Source: JBDSKH01 sp035556655
GTDB taxonomy: Bacteria > Actinomycetota > Actinomycetes > Actinomycetales > Microbacteriaceae
Length of the DNA stretch: 64,000 bases
Direction: 5' to 3'
NCBI GenBank assembly: GCA_035556655.1
Contig: DATMFW010000067.1
Coordinates: 1-64,000, forward strand
The translations under genes were made by a program, and so were the position numbers. The notes below the pieces were generated by a model, which saw only the letters and a program-made list of their open reading frames with translations, made no database searches and was not told the DNA's origin. Positions 16,724 through 24,578 of the stretch are shown here, piece after piece; the first letter of the stretch is position 1; every line of letters begins with the position of its first letter.

Positions 16724-17103
16724 GGCTGCGCGACGAGCGTGGTTCGGCCGTCGCCGAGTTCGTGCTCGTGGGCGTGCTGCTCACCGCGCTGACCCTCGCC
16801 GTGCTGCAGCTCGGGCTGGCGCTGCATGTGCGCAACACGGTGCTCGACGCCGCGGCCGAGGGCGCGCGCTTCGCGGCGCTCGCCGACAACACGCCGGCGG
16901 ATGGGGTGGCCCGGTGTCGCCGGCTCATCACGGTGTCGATCGGGGCGGACTATGCGCGGGACGTGACGGCGTCCTCGGCGACCTGGCGGGGGCATCCGGC
17001 GATCGCGATCACGGTGCGCACCACGCTGCCGGTGATCGGGCTGATCGGAATCGCCGGCGCGCTGGAGGTGTCGGGCCATGCGGCCGTCGAGACGCTGGAC
17101 TGA
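16720..17103 (+). CDS. TadE-like pseudopilin
   Basis: A 127-residue minor pilin of the TadE family. A short cytosolic leader with DERGSAVAEFVLVGVLL (Gly then a Glu-containing hydrophobic N-segment, the TadE hallmark) is followed by one membrane span and an extracytoplasmic domain with two cysteines absent from the core. GTG 16720 overlaps the pilin stop (GTGA). It overlaps the next TadE-like gene by 26 bp, so the pilin, TadE-like and TadG-like genes form a single coupled unit. Confidence 0.88.
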   Translation: MRLRDERGSAVAEFVLVGVLLTALTLAVLQLGLALHVRNTVLDAAAEGARFAALADNTPADGVARCRRLITVSIGADYARDVTASSATWRGHPAIAITVRTTLPVIGLIGIAGALEVSGHAAVETLD

Positions 17104-17539
17104 GTTCGCCCGGGACGACGGCTCTGCCTCGCTGGAGTTCATCACCGCCGGCCTGGTGCTCCTGGTGCCGCTGGTCTACCTGGTGCTCGCCCTCGCGTCG
17201 GTGCAGGCGGCGACCCTCGCGGCGGATGGCGCCGTGCGGCAGGCGACCCGGGTGTACGTGCAATCCCGCACCGCGAGCGAGGCGCGCGCGGCGGCGCTTC
17301 GCGCGGTCGCCGTCGCGCTCGATGACTACGGTCTGGATGCGACGGCTGCGTCGGTCGAGATCCGCTGCCGCCCGCGCCCCTCGGCCTGCCTCACCCGCCG
17401 GGGGTTCGTGACCGTGACGATCCGGTTCGTGGCGCCTCTGCCGCTCGCACCGCCCCTGATCGACCCGGGCCTTCCCGCGGGACTCCCGGTGCAGGCGACG
17501 GCCACCGAGCAGGTGTCGCGGTTCTGGGGGTCGAGGTGA
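17078..17539 (+). CDS. TadE/TadF-like pseudopilin
   Basis: A 153-residue second TadE-type protein. It has an N-terminal leader ending DDGSASLEFITAGLVLL (Gly/Glu cleavage pattern), one hydrophobic span (about 18-42), and an extracytoplasmic domain with a Cys pair (EIRCRPRPSACL) that could form a disulfide. ATG 17078 lies within the previous gene. The longer upstream part includes MRPSRRWTEFARD, a basic cytosolic leader. The role is minor pilin or assembly initiation in the Tad fibre. Confidence 0.82.
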   Translation: MRPSRRWTEFARDDGSASLEFITAGLVLLVPLVYLVLALASVQAATLAADGAVRQATRVYVQSRTASEARAAALRAVAVALDDYGLDATAASVEIRCRPRPSACLTRRGFVTVTIRFVAPLPLAPPLIDPGLPAGLPVQATATEQVSRFWGSR

Positions 17540-17970
17540 ACCCGGTGCGGCGCGAGGACGGATCGATCCTGCCGCTGGTCTGCGGGTTCGGGGCCTTGGC
17601 GCTCGCGCTGATCCTCGTGGTGGCGTCGGCGACCTCGCTCTACCTGGAGCGCAAGCGCCTGTTCACCCTCGCCGACGGTGCCGCGCTCGTCGGGGCGGAG
17701 GCGTTCACCCTCGCCGACGTCCGGGTCACGCGCGACGGTCCCCGGGTCGACCTGCAGCCGAAACAGGTCCGCGCGGCGGTGAGCACCTACCTCGGCGGTC
17801 AGCGGATCGGCGCGTTCGAGGCCCTGCACCTCGACGAGGCGACATCGCTCGACGGCCGGTCGGCACGGGTTACGGTGTCGGCGATCTGGCGTCCGCCGGT
17901 GGTGAGCATCTTCGTACCCGAGGGCATGCGGGTCGAGGCGACCGCGGTGTCGCGCACGGTCTTCGGGTAG
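17536..17970 (+). CDS. TadG/Rv3654c-like pilus-locus protein
   Basis: A 144-residue protein with the N-terminal block REDGSILPLVCGFGALALALILVVA (TadG/Rv3654c-like signal anchor) followed by ERKRLFTLADGAALVGAEAF, which is typical of the last small gene in actinobacterial tad clusters. GTG 17536 overlaps the previous stop (GTGA). It is probably secreted or membrane anchored and part of the pilus assembly set. The gene ends 6 bp from the convergent MFS gene. No prepilin peptidase (TadV) is present in the window. Confidence 0.82.
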   Translation: MNPVRREDGSILPLVCGFGALALALILVVASATSLYLERKRLFTLADGAALVGAEAFTLADVRVTRDGPRVDLQPKQVRAAVSTYLGGQRIGAFEALHLDEATSLDGRSARVTVSAIWRPPVVSIFVPEGMRVEATAVSRTVFG

Positions 17971-17975
17971 CCGCG

Positions 17976-19211
17976 CTACCCCTTCCGCGGCAGGTGCTTC
18001 GGGATGAACACCCGCAGCACGACGGCCCCCGCGAGCCCGAGCACCCCGAGGGCGCCGACGGCGAGCGAGATGGTGGCGAGCGCGGTGAGGCCGGCGACCA
18101 GGAGGGGTGACAGAGCGCCGCCGACGTCGTTGGTGAAGCGCCAGGCACCCAGGAACGGCGCGGGGTTGCGGCGGTCGGCGAGATCGGCGCCGAGGGTCAT
18201 CAGGATGCCGGCGCCGATGCCGTTCGACAGCGACAGGAACATCGCGACCACCACGAACCAGACCCCCGCGGCGGGCAGGTCGTGCGTGAAGGCCAGCACC
18301 ACGTGCCCGATGCCCAGCCCGAGCATCGAGGGCACCGCCGTCCACAGCCGGCCGAAGCGGTCCATGATCCAGCCTCCGGCGAAGAACAGCGAGAAGTCGA
18401 CGATGCCGGCGACACCGATGATGAGCGAGGTCGCGGTCTCGCCGAGGCCGATGCTCACCGCCCAGAGCGGAAGCACGACGGCGCGCGACGCCCGCAGTGC
18501 CGCGACCAGCATCGAGCCGAGGCCGAGGGTGAGCAGCACGTTCCGCCGGTCGTGAAGAGTCGCGAACAGGCCGCGGGTCTCGGCGGCGACCTCGAGGGAC
18601 CCGGTGCTGGGGGAGGGCTCGTTCGTGCGGAACGCCTTCTCGGGATCGCCGAGGGCGACCAGCACGACGACGGCGAGGACGCATCCGACGATCTGGACGA
18701 CGAAGACGCTCTCGGTCGACCCGGTCAGCTGGATCGTCGCGGCGCCGACGAACGGGCCGATGAGCATCCCGAGGCGGAAGGTGCCGCCGAGTGCGGACAG
18801 CGCGCGGGCGCGGTACTGCAGCGGCACGTACGTGGTCAGCAGCGCGTGCCGGGCGAGCGCGAAGACCGAGGTGGCGAGACCGAGCACCAGCACGCCGATG
18901 CCGAGCACGACGGGGCCGGGGGCGAACCAGGCCAGCACGGTGCCGGCAGCGGCGAGTGCCGCAGCGCCGATCATCGCCGGGCGTTCCCCGACCCGTGCGA
19001 CGACGAGTCCGCTGGGGATGTCGCCGAGCAGCTGCCCGAACAGCAGTGCAGCACCGATCAGCCCCGCGACCGCGAGGGTGGCCCCGAGGTCGCCGGCGAC
19101 GGCGGGCAGCACCGGGATCAGCGCACCCTCGCCGATCGAGAACAGCACCGTGGGCAGCAGTGCCACGACGATGACGGCCCGCCAGCGGAACGGTCGGGCG
19201 GGAGTGTTCAT
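17976..19211 (-). CDS. MFS transporter
   Basis: A 411-residue major facilitator with about 12 hydrophobic spans. A loop 2-3 motif-A-like segment (LGDIPSGLVVARVGERPAM) and a central cytosolic loop near residues 200-220 (SPSTGSLEVAAETRG) are present. ATG 19211 gives a compact N-terminus (MNTPARPFRWRAVIVV). The frame continues to 19772, but that would overlap the prfB coding region and its promoter. TACGGT lies 7 nt upstream. The substrate is unknown. It is divergent from prfB. Confidence 0.88.
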   Translation of the reverse strand: MNTPARPFRWRAVIVVALLPTVLFSIGEGALIPVLPAVAGDLGATLAVAGLIGAALLFGQLLGDIPSGLVVARVGERPAMIGAAALAAAGTVLAWFAPGPVVLGIGVLVLGLATSVFALARHALLTTYVPLQYRARALSALGGTFRLGMLIGPFVGAATIQLTGSTESVFVVQIVGCVLAVVVLVALGDPEKAFRTNEPSPSTGSLEVAAETRGLFATLHDRRNVLLTLGLGSMLVAALRASRAVVLPLWAVSIGLGETATSLIIGVAGIVDFSLFFAGGWIMDRFGRLWTAVPSMLGLGIGHVVLAFTHDLPAAGVWFVVVAMFLSLSNGIGAGILMTLGADLADRRNPAPFLGAWRFTNDVGGALSPLLVAGLTALATISLAVGALGVLGLAGAVVLRVFIPKHLPRKG

Positions 19212-19254
19212 CGCCTCCACCGTACTGCCGCCGGACCTGCCCGAGCTGCCCCGG

Positions 19255-19260
19255 TAGGCT
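19255..19260 (+). promoter_or_regulatory. prfB -10 element
   Basis: TAGGCT, 9 nt before the prfB ATG. Confidence 0.55.
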
Positions 19261-19269
19261 GGGGTCGCC

Positions 19270-20379
19270 ATGATCGAGCTCGACCTGTCCGACCAGATCG
19301 CATCGCTGCGAAGCACCTTCGACGACATCAGAGCCGTGATCGGCGTCGAGAAGCTCGAAGCCCAGATCGCGGAACTCAGCGAGAAGGCGGGCGCCCCCGA
19401 CCTCTGGGACGACCCCGAGGCGGCACAGAAGGTGACGAGCGCCCTCAGCCACCGGCAGAGTGAGCTCGCCCGGGTGACCGGAATCGAACGCCGGCTCGAC
19501 GACCTCGAGGTCCTCGTGCAGCTGGCCACCGAGGGCGAGGGCGACGCCGAGAGCGCCGCCGAGGCCGAGGCGGAACTGAAGGCCCTGCAGCAGACGCTCG
19601 GCGACCTCGAGGTGCAGACGCTGCTGGACGGCGAGTACGACGACCGCGCCGCCGTCGTCACGATCCGCTCCGGTGCCGGGGGCGACGACGCCACCGACTT
19701 CGCCGAGATGCTCATGCGCATGTACCTGCGTTGGGCCGAGAAGCACAAGTACCCGGTCACCGTGATGGACACCTCCTACGCGGAGGGCGCCGGAATCAAA
19801 TCCGCCACCTTCGAAGTCGACGCTCCATACGCGTTCGGCACGCTGAGCGTCGAGGCCGGAACGCACCGGCTGGCGCGCATCAGCCCGTTCGGGTCGGCCG
19901 ACAAGCGCCAGACCAGCTTCGCCGCCGTCGAGGTGATCCCGGTGATGGAGGAGGCGCAGGAGGTCGAGATCCCCGAGGGCGACATCCGGGTCGACGTCTT
20001 CCGCTCGTCGGGTCCCGGCGGCCAGAGCGTCAACACCACCGACTCGGCGGTGCGCATCACCCACCTGCCGACCGGGCTGGTGGTGTCGATGCAGAACGAG
20101 AAGTCGCAGATCCAGAACCGCGCCGCCGCGATGCGCGTGCTGCAGACCCGGCTGCTGCTGCTGCAGCGCGAGGCCGAGGCCGCCAAGAAGAAGGAACTCG
20201 CCGGCACCATCACCGCGAGCTGGGGCGACCAGATGCGTTCCTACTTCCTCTACGGCCAGCAGCTGGTCAAAGATCTGCGCACCGGCTACGAGGTCGGCAA
20301 TCCGGCGACGGTGTTCGACGGCGAACTCGACGGGTTCATCGCCGCCGGCATCCGCTGGCGCAAGCAGGACAAGGACTAG
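19270..20379 (+). CDS. prfB: Peptide chain release factor 2
   Basis: A 369-residue class I release factor recognising UGA and UAA. The stop-codon recognition tripeptide SPF is at 205-207 and the peptidyl-hydrolysis motif GGQ at 250-252, the same numbering as in E. coli RF2. The frame is continuous through the region where E. coli and many others carry a programmed +1 frameshift, so no autoregulatory shift site is used here. It has its own TAGGCT -10. The stop abuts the convergent MarR-like gene. Confidence 0.97.
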   Translation: MIELDLSDQIASLRSTFDDIRAVIGVEKLEAQIAELSEKAGAPDLWDDPEAAQKVTSALSHRQSELARVTGIERRLDDLEVLVQLATEGEGDAESAAEAEAELKALQQTLGDLEVQTLLDGEYDDRAAVVTIRSGAGGDDATDFAEMLMRMYLRWAEKHKYPVTVMDTSYAEGAGIKSATFEVDAPYAFGTLSVEAGTHRLARISPFGSADKRQTSFAAVEVIPVMEEAQEVEIPEGDIRVDVFRSSGPGGQSVNTTDSAVRITHLPTGLVVSMQNEKSQIQNRAAAMRVLQTRLLLLQREAEAAKKKELAGTITASWGDQMRSYFLYGQQLVKDLRTGYEVGNPATVFDGELDGFIAAGIRWRKQDKD

Positions 20380-20757
20380 TCAGAGATCGTCGGCCAGCGC
20401 GGCCGACAGGGCCTCGCGCCCCGCGAACAGACGCCCGTCCAGCTCGGCGAGGGCCGCATCCACGCCCCGGATCGCGGCAGCACCGGCCTCGGTGACCGAC
20501 AGGGCACCGTCGCGGCCCGACCTGATCAGCCCGGCCGTCGTCATCGCCCGCAGCAGTGGCCGCACGTCCTCCGCGGTCACCCCGAGGGTGCGTCCGAGAT
20601 CCGCCGGGGTGGCGCCGGGCACCGCCGACAGCCGGTGCAGGATCGCGAGCTTGCGCACGCTGAGGCCGGAGGGCTCCAGGATGCGCGCCACCTCGACCTC
20701 CGCGGCGCGGGCGAGGGTGACGAGGGCGATCGTCGGGCTGAATCTGGGCTCGTCCAC
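20380..20757 (-). CDS. Small winged-helix (MarR-like) regulator
   Basis: A 125-residue protein with a winged-helix core (VRKLAILHRLSAVPGATPADLGRTLGVTAEDVRPLLRAMTTAGLI, about 28-75) and a C-terminal helix pair, resembling MarR-type regulators. GTG 20757 is preferred over an ATG at 20811, because a TAGCGT -10 element (20765-20770) lies 7 nt upstream of it and would be inside the longer version. It ends directly against the prfB stop. No target or ligand is evident. Confidence 0.72.
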   Translation of the reverse strand: MDEPRFSPTIALVTLARAAEVEVARILEPSGLSVRKLAILHRLSAVPGATPADLGRTLGVTAEDVRPLLRAMTTAGLIRSGRDGALSVTEAGAAAIRGVDAALAELDGRLFAGREALSAALADDL

Positions 20758-20764
20758 GTGGTCA

Positions 20765-20770
20765 ACGCTA
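20765..20770 (-). promoter_or_regulatory. -10 element of the MarR-like gene (leaderless)
   Basis: TAGCGT on the minus strand, 7 nt before GTG 20757. Its position decides the start codon. Confidence 0.5.
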
Positions 20771-20827
20771 GTTCCTGGGAAACTCGCAACGGGGAGTGTC
20801 GCGCAGGGCATCCTGGGGCGGCATCCC

Positions 20828-20833
20828 TAGCCT
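20828..20833 (+). promoter_or_regulatory. ftsE -10 element
   Basis: TAGCCT, 9 nt before the ftsE ATG at 20843. Confidence 0.5.
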
Positions 20834-20842
20834 TGTGTCGCC

Positions 20843-21868
20843 ATGATTCGTTTCGACCAGGTCACCAAGACGTACGCCGGGACGACGCGACCGGCGCTCA
20901 ACAGCGTGAGCCTCGAGGTGCTGAAGGGCGAGTTCGTCTTCCTCGTCGGCGCGTCCGGGTCCGGCAAGTCGAGCTTCCTGCGCCTCGTCCTCAAAGAGGA
21001 GAGGCCGAGCAAAGGCAAGATCCACGTGCTCGGGCACGAGCTGAACACGCTCGCCAGCCGCAAGGTGCCGTACTTCCGGCGCAACCTCGGCGTCGTGTTC
21101 CAGGACTTCCGGCTGCTGCCCAACAAGACGGTGTTCGACAACGTCGCGTTCGCGCTGCAGGTGATCGGCAAGAGCAAGGGCTTCATCCAGGAGGCCGTGC
21201 CCGACGTCCTGAAGATGGTCGGCCTGGCCGGCAAGCAGGGCCGGTTCCCGCATGAGCTCTCCGGTGGTGAGCAGCAGCGCGTCGCGATGGCCCGCGCCGT
21301 CGTCAACAAGCCGGCGATCCTGCTGGCCGACGAGCCGACCGGAAACCTCGACCCCAGCACGAGCGCCGGCATCATGACGTTGCTGTCGGCGATCAACGCC
21401 AACGGCACGACCGTGATCATGGCCACCCACGACGTCGGCATCGTCAACCAGATGCAGCGCCGCGTGATCGAGCTGGTCAGCGGTCAGGTCGTGCGCGACG
21501 AGCGCGGCGGCGGGTACCAGACGCAGGCCGTCCCCGTGATGCGGCAGGCCCAGGCGCGCGCCATGAACCCCGACAGCGCCATCGAGGATGCGGCGGCCGC
21601 CGCCCAGCCCGCGCCCGCCACCCCGCAGGCCGCGCCCGCCGCGACTCCGGCGCCGGTCCCGGTCCCGGCCGCCGATGCTCCGGTCACCGGGACGATCACC
21701 GAGGTCGAGCCCGAGGTGGTGCGTCCCGCGACGGCTCCGCCTCCCGCACAGCGGCCCGCGCCGCACGTGGTGCCGCGCACCGAGGAGCAGGCCCCGGCAT
21801 CCGAGCCCGCGCCGCTGGTGCCGCCGCCGCTGGTGCCGCCGAAACTCAACGAACCGCGGAGGCGATAG
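20843..21868 (+). CDS. ftsE: Cell-division ATP-binding protein FtsE
   Basis: A 341-residue ATPase of the FtsEX complex, which couples the divisome to peptidoglycan hydrolases. The ATPase core fills residues 1-225: Walker A GASGSGKSS (about 35-43), Q-loop VFQDFRLLPN, signature LSGGEQQR, Walker B ILLADEPTGNLD, and H-loop ATHD. After residue 228 comes a 110-residue Ala/Pro/Val-rich tail ending PPLVPPKLNEPRRR, which the roughly 222-residue E. coli protein lacks. The tail is probably disordered and cytosolic. It overlaps ftsX by 1 bp. Confidence 0.96.
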   Translation: MIRFDQVTKTYAGTTRPALNSVSLEVLKGEFVFLVGASGSGKSSFLRLVLKEERPSKGKIHVLGHELNTLASRKVPYFRRNLGVVFQDFRLLPNKTVFDNVAFALQVIGKSKGFIQEAVPDVLKMVGLAGKQGRFPHELSGGEQQRVAMARAVVNKPAILLADEPTGNLDPSTSAGIMTLLSAINANGTTVIMATHDVGIVNQMQRRVIELVSGQVVRDERGGGYQTQAVPVMRQAQARAMNPDSAIEDAAAAAQPAPATPQAAPAATPAPVPVPAADAPVTGTITEVEPEVVRPATAPPPAQRPAPHVVPRTEEQAPASEPAPLVPPPLVPPKLNEPRRR

Positions 21869-22782
21869 TGCGTCTGGGCCTCATCCTCAGCGAGGTCGCG
21901 CAGGGCTTCCGGCGCAACCTGTCGATGGTGGTGTCGGTGATCCTGGTCACCTTCATCTCGCTGAGCTTCTTCGGTGCCGCGATCCTGCTGCAGACGCAGA
22001 TCCAGCAGACCAAGGGCTACTGGTATGACCGCGCGCAGGTCGCCGTGTACCTCTGCTCGGACTACGACACCGAGTCCAACTGCAACGAGACCGCCGCGAC
22101 CGACGCTCAGAAGAAGGCCGTGCAGGACGAGCTCGAGGGCGCGACGCTGTCGCCCTACATCAAGAAGGTCGAGTTCGAGGACCGCGATCAGGCGTACAAG
22201 AACTTCCTCGACCAGTTCGAGGGCACCACGGCGGCGCAGCTGGTGACCCCGGACATCCTGCAGGAGTCGTTCCGCATCAACCTCGTCGACCCGAACCAGG
22301 CCGAGATCATCATCGATCAGGTGACCGGCATGCCCGGGGTCGAGAGCGTGTCGGATCAGCGCTCGCTGCTCGAGCCGATCTTCGCCATCATGAACGCCGC
22401 GACGTTCACCGCCGTCTCCATCGCGGCCCTCATGCTCGTGGCGGCGGTGCTGCTGATCGCCACCACCATCCGGCTGAGCGCGTTCTCACGTCGGCGCGAG
22501 CTCGGCATCATGCGCCTGGTGGGAGCGTCGAACCGGTTCATCCAGACGCCGTTCATCCTGGAGGGCGTGCTCGCCGCGCTCATCGGGTCGCTGCTCGCGG
22601 GAGCGCTGATCGTGGTGCTGGTGCAGTTCTTCGTGCAGGGCTATCTGTCGGCGGCGCTCCCGGCGACCCCGCTGGTGAACCTCACGGACGCCCTGCTCAC
22701 GGTGCCGGTGCTGCTCGGGGCAGGGGCGATCCTCGCCGCGATCTCGGCCGGCGTGGCGATCCGTCGCTACCTGAAGGTGTGA
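21868..22782 (+). CDS. ftsX: Cell-division membrane protein FtsX
   Basis: A 304-residue membrane partner of FtsE. TM1 (about 20-43; LSMVVSVILVTFISLSFFGAA) is followed by a large extracytoplasmic domain (about 45-170) containing a Cys pair (LCSDYDTESNC) that could form a disulfide, and then three C-terminal spans in the FtsX permease fold (SRRRELGIMRLVGASNRFI between them). It transmits FtsE ATP hydrolysis to cell-wall hydrolases outside. GTG 21868 overlaps the ftsE stop by one base. Confidence 0.96.
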   Translation: MRLGLILSEVAQGFRRNLSMVVSVILVTFISLSFFGAAILLQTQIQQTKGYWYDRAQVAVYLCSDYDTESNCNETAATDAQKKAVQDELEGATLSPYIKKVEFEDRDQAYKNFLDQFEGTTAAQLVTPDILQESFRINLVDPNQAEIIIDQVTGMPGVESVSDQRSLLEPIFAIMNAATFTAVSIAALMLVAAVLLIATTIRLSAFSRRRELGIMRLVGASNRFIQTPFILEGVLAALIGSLLAGALIVVLVQFFVQGYLSAALPATPLVNLTDALLTVPVLLGAGAILAAISAGVAIRRYLKV

Positions 22783-22787
22783 CCCCT

Positions 22788-22793
22788 TAGACT
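22788..22793 (+). promoter_or_regulatory. smpB -10 element
   Basis: TAGACT just after the ftsX stop. It leaves a leader of about 40 nt with an AGGAAGGGGG ribosome-binding site before ATG 22839, so smpB has its own promoter with a normal leader. Confidence 0.5.
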
Positions 22794-22838
22794 GGCTGGC
22801 TGCGCCGCAGCCGATCAGAACCAGGAAGGGGGCGCGTC

Positions 22839-23315
22839 ATGCCACGAGAACAGGGGCAGAAGGTCGTCGCCACCAACCGCAAGGCGCGGCACGACTACAC
22901 GATCGAAGACACCTACGAGGCCGGCCTCGTGCTGCAGGGTACCGAGGTCAAATCGCTGCGCGAGGGGCGCGCGTCGCTGGTCGACGGCTATGCCTTCATC
23001 GACGGCGGCGAGATCTGGCTCGACGCCGTGCACATCCCGGAGTACACCGAGGGGACCTGGAACAACCACGCCCCGCGGCGCAAGCGCAAACTGCTCATGC
23101 ACAAGGCGCAGATCGTGAAGATCTCGCACAAGACCAAGGAGGGCGGGTACACCCTCGTGCCCCTGAGCATCTACTTCAGCAACGGCCGGGCGAAGGTCGA
23201 ACTCGCCGTCGCGAAGGGCAAGCGCGAGTACGACAAGCGCCAGGCCCTGCGCGAGCGGCAGGATCAGCGCGAGGCGCAGCGCGCCATGTCGACGAGGCGC
23301 CACCTGGGCGAGTGA
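22839..23315 (+). CDS. smpB: SsrA-binding protein SmpB
   Basis: A 158-residue RNA-binding protein that brings tmRNA to stalled ribosomes for trans-translation. The N-terminal core VATNRKARHDYTIEDTYEAGLVLQGTEVKSLREG and the C-terminal basic helix (KREYDKRQALRERQDQREAQRAM) that enters the empty mRNA channel are intact. The RNA partner ssrA lies 2.7 kb downstream at 25988. The order ftsE-ftsX-smpB is conserved in Actinobacteria. Confidence 0.97.
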   Translation: MPREQGQKVVATNRKARHDYTIEDTYEAGLVLQGTEVKSLREGRASLVDGYAFIDGGEIWLDAVHIPEYTEGTWNNHAPRRKRKLLMHKAQIVKISHKTKEGGYTLVPLSIYFSNGRAKVELAVAKGKREYDKRQALRERQDQREAQRAMSTRRHLGE

Positions 23316-23327
23316 CGCCCGCTCCGG

Positions 23328-23891
23328 CTACTGCGGGATCGGCTGGTACAGATCCGCGGTGAGGTCGTCGGCGATGCCGCCCTTCTCGGGCAGGTCGGGG
23401 TTGTCGCCGATCGCACACAGTGTCATCGCGTCGCCGCCCTCGTACTGATCGAGCGTCGGGGTGGTGAGCGCCGTCATGACATGGTCGGACTTGACCAGAT
23501 CGTCGATGAGGAACAGCCGGTACTCCAGCAGCCGGTCGCAGCTGTAGCCGGCGTAGATGTCGAGGGCCTCCTGCGAGAAGTACTCCACGCCCGGGTAGGC
23601 GATGTCGATCTGGGCGATCACCTGCTGCTGGTGCGGTGACCCGCACGCCACGACGGTGTAGCGGTCCGCGCCGGCGCCCGGCTCCAGAAGGCAGGCACCC
23701 GGCTGCAGGTCGGCGGCGGGCGTCTCGCCGAGCGGGATGTTCGGCGCCTGCAGCGCGATGCGCACCACCACGGCGATGATCAGGACCACCACGGCGGTGG
23801 CGGCCGCGACGATGCCGATGCGCAGCCAGCGCGGGAGCCCGCCGAATCCGGAGGAGACCGGGGCCGCCGGGGTCGATTCCACCTCGCTCAC
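23328..23891 (-). CDS. Membrane-anchored septum-formation-like protein
   Basis: A 187-residue protein with one N-terminal membrane span (about 27-50; IGIVAAATAVVVLIIAVVV) and an extracytoplasmic domain with three cysteine-containing blocks (GACL, VACGSPHQQQV and YSCDRL, later LCAIGD), resembling the actinobacterial septum-formation domain. GTG 23891 is chosen, since the longer frame to 24617 runs antisense through the divergent membrane-protein gene. A related lipoprotein with a similar domain is encoded at 26449-26967. The function is inferred only from domain resemblance. Confidence 0.75.
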   Translation of the reverse strand: MSEVESTPAAPVSSGFGGLPRWLRIGIVAAATAVVVLIIAVVVRIALQAPNIPLGETPAADLQPGACLLEPGAGADRYTVVACGSPHQQQVIAQIDIAYPGVEYFSQEALDIYAGYSCDRLLEYRLFLIDDLVKSDHVMTALTTPTLDQYEGGDAMTLCAIGDNPDLPEKGGIADDLTADLYQPIPQ

Positions 23892-23909
23892 AGCGATACC
23901 GTATCGGAT

Positions 23910-24578
23910 GTGAGCCCCAGCCCCGCGACCCGGCAACCCAGCCGCGGCCTCGACGTCCTGACGGCGATCCTGCTCGGCGTCGTCTCGCTGACCACGGCCC
24001 TCGGCGCCTGGCAGGCCGACACCTGGAACCGCCAGGCGGACGGCTACGGCGAGTCGTCGGCGGATGCGCGCGATGCGAACATCACGCGCGGCGTCGACTG
24101 GCAGTACACGCTGCGGCTGGACACCGGCAACATCATCCAGGCCCGCAAGTTCGCGGTGCTGGAAGACCAGGCGACGGCGGCCGACGACATCCTCGATGCC
24201 GCGTACTACAACACGATGGTGAACAACCATCTCAGCCGCCTGGTCAACGACGACGGCCTCCAGGACGCCTTCGCGGCCTGGCGCGCCGACGGATTCCCCT
24301 CCGACGGGTCGCCCCTGAACGAGCCCCTCTACCTGGTGGACCTGCGTGGGGACGCCGACTCGTACTCGATGGTCTCGGCGCTCGCCGGCAGCTTCAAGGA
24401 CGCCCTCAAGGCCAAGGCCGGCGTCTTCACCCAGGCGGCGCTGGTGAACGCGCTCGCCCTCTTCCTGCTCGGCGTCGCCGGCATCAACCGGTTGCGCTCG
24501 GCCCGGTTCGCGACCCTCGTGCTCGGCGGCGTCGCCTACCTCGGATCGCTGGTCATGATGGCGGGAGCGTACTTCTGA
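23910..24578 (+). CDS. Hypothetical three-span membrane protein, paralogue 1
   Basis: A 222-residue protein starting at GTG 23910. One span near the N-terminus (about 14-34; DVLTAILLGVVSLTTALGAW) is followed by a helical, charged middle part (about 38-170) and two closely spaced C-terminal spans (about 175-222). The layout and the opening motif match the next gene, so the two are tandem paralogues joined by a 1-bp overlap (TGATG) and probably a hetero-oligomer. I recognise no catalytic motif or named family. The promoter region is shared with the divergent septum-formation-like gene. Confidence 0.72.
   Translation: MSPSPATRQPSRGLDVLTAILLGVVSLTTALGAWQADTWNRQADGYGESSADARDANITRGVDWQYTLRLDTGNIIQARKFAVLEDQATAADDILDAAYYNTMVNNHLSRLVNDDGLQDAFAAWRADGFPSDGSPLNEPLYLVDLRGDADSYSMVSALAGSFKDALKAKAGVFTQAALVNALALFLLGVAGINRLRSARFATLVLGGVAYLGSLVMMAGAYF

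Noticed and set aside
19270..19400. A programmed +1 frameshift in prfB
   Set aside because: The reading frame is uninterrupted and no in-frame UGA with an upstream Shine-Dalgarno-like stimulator is present.
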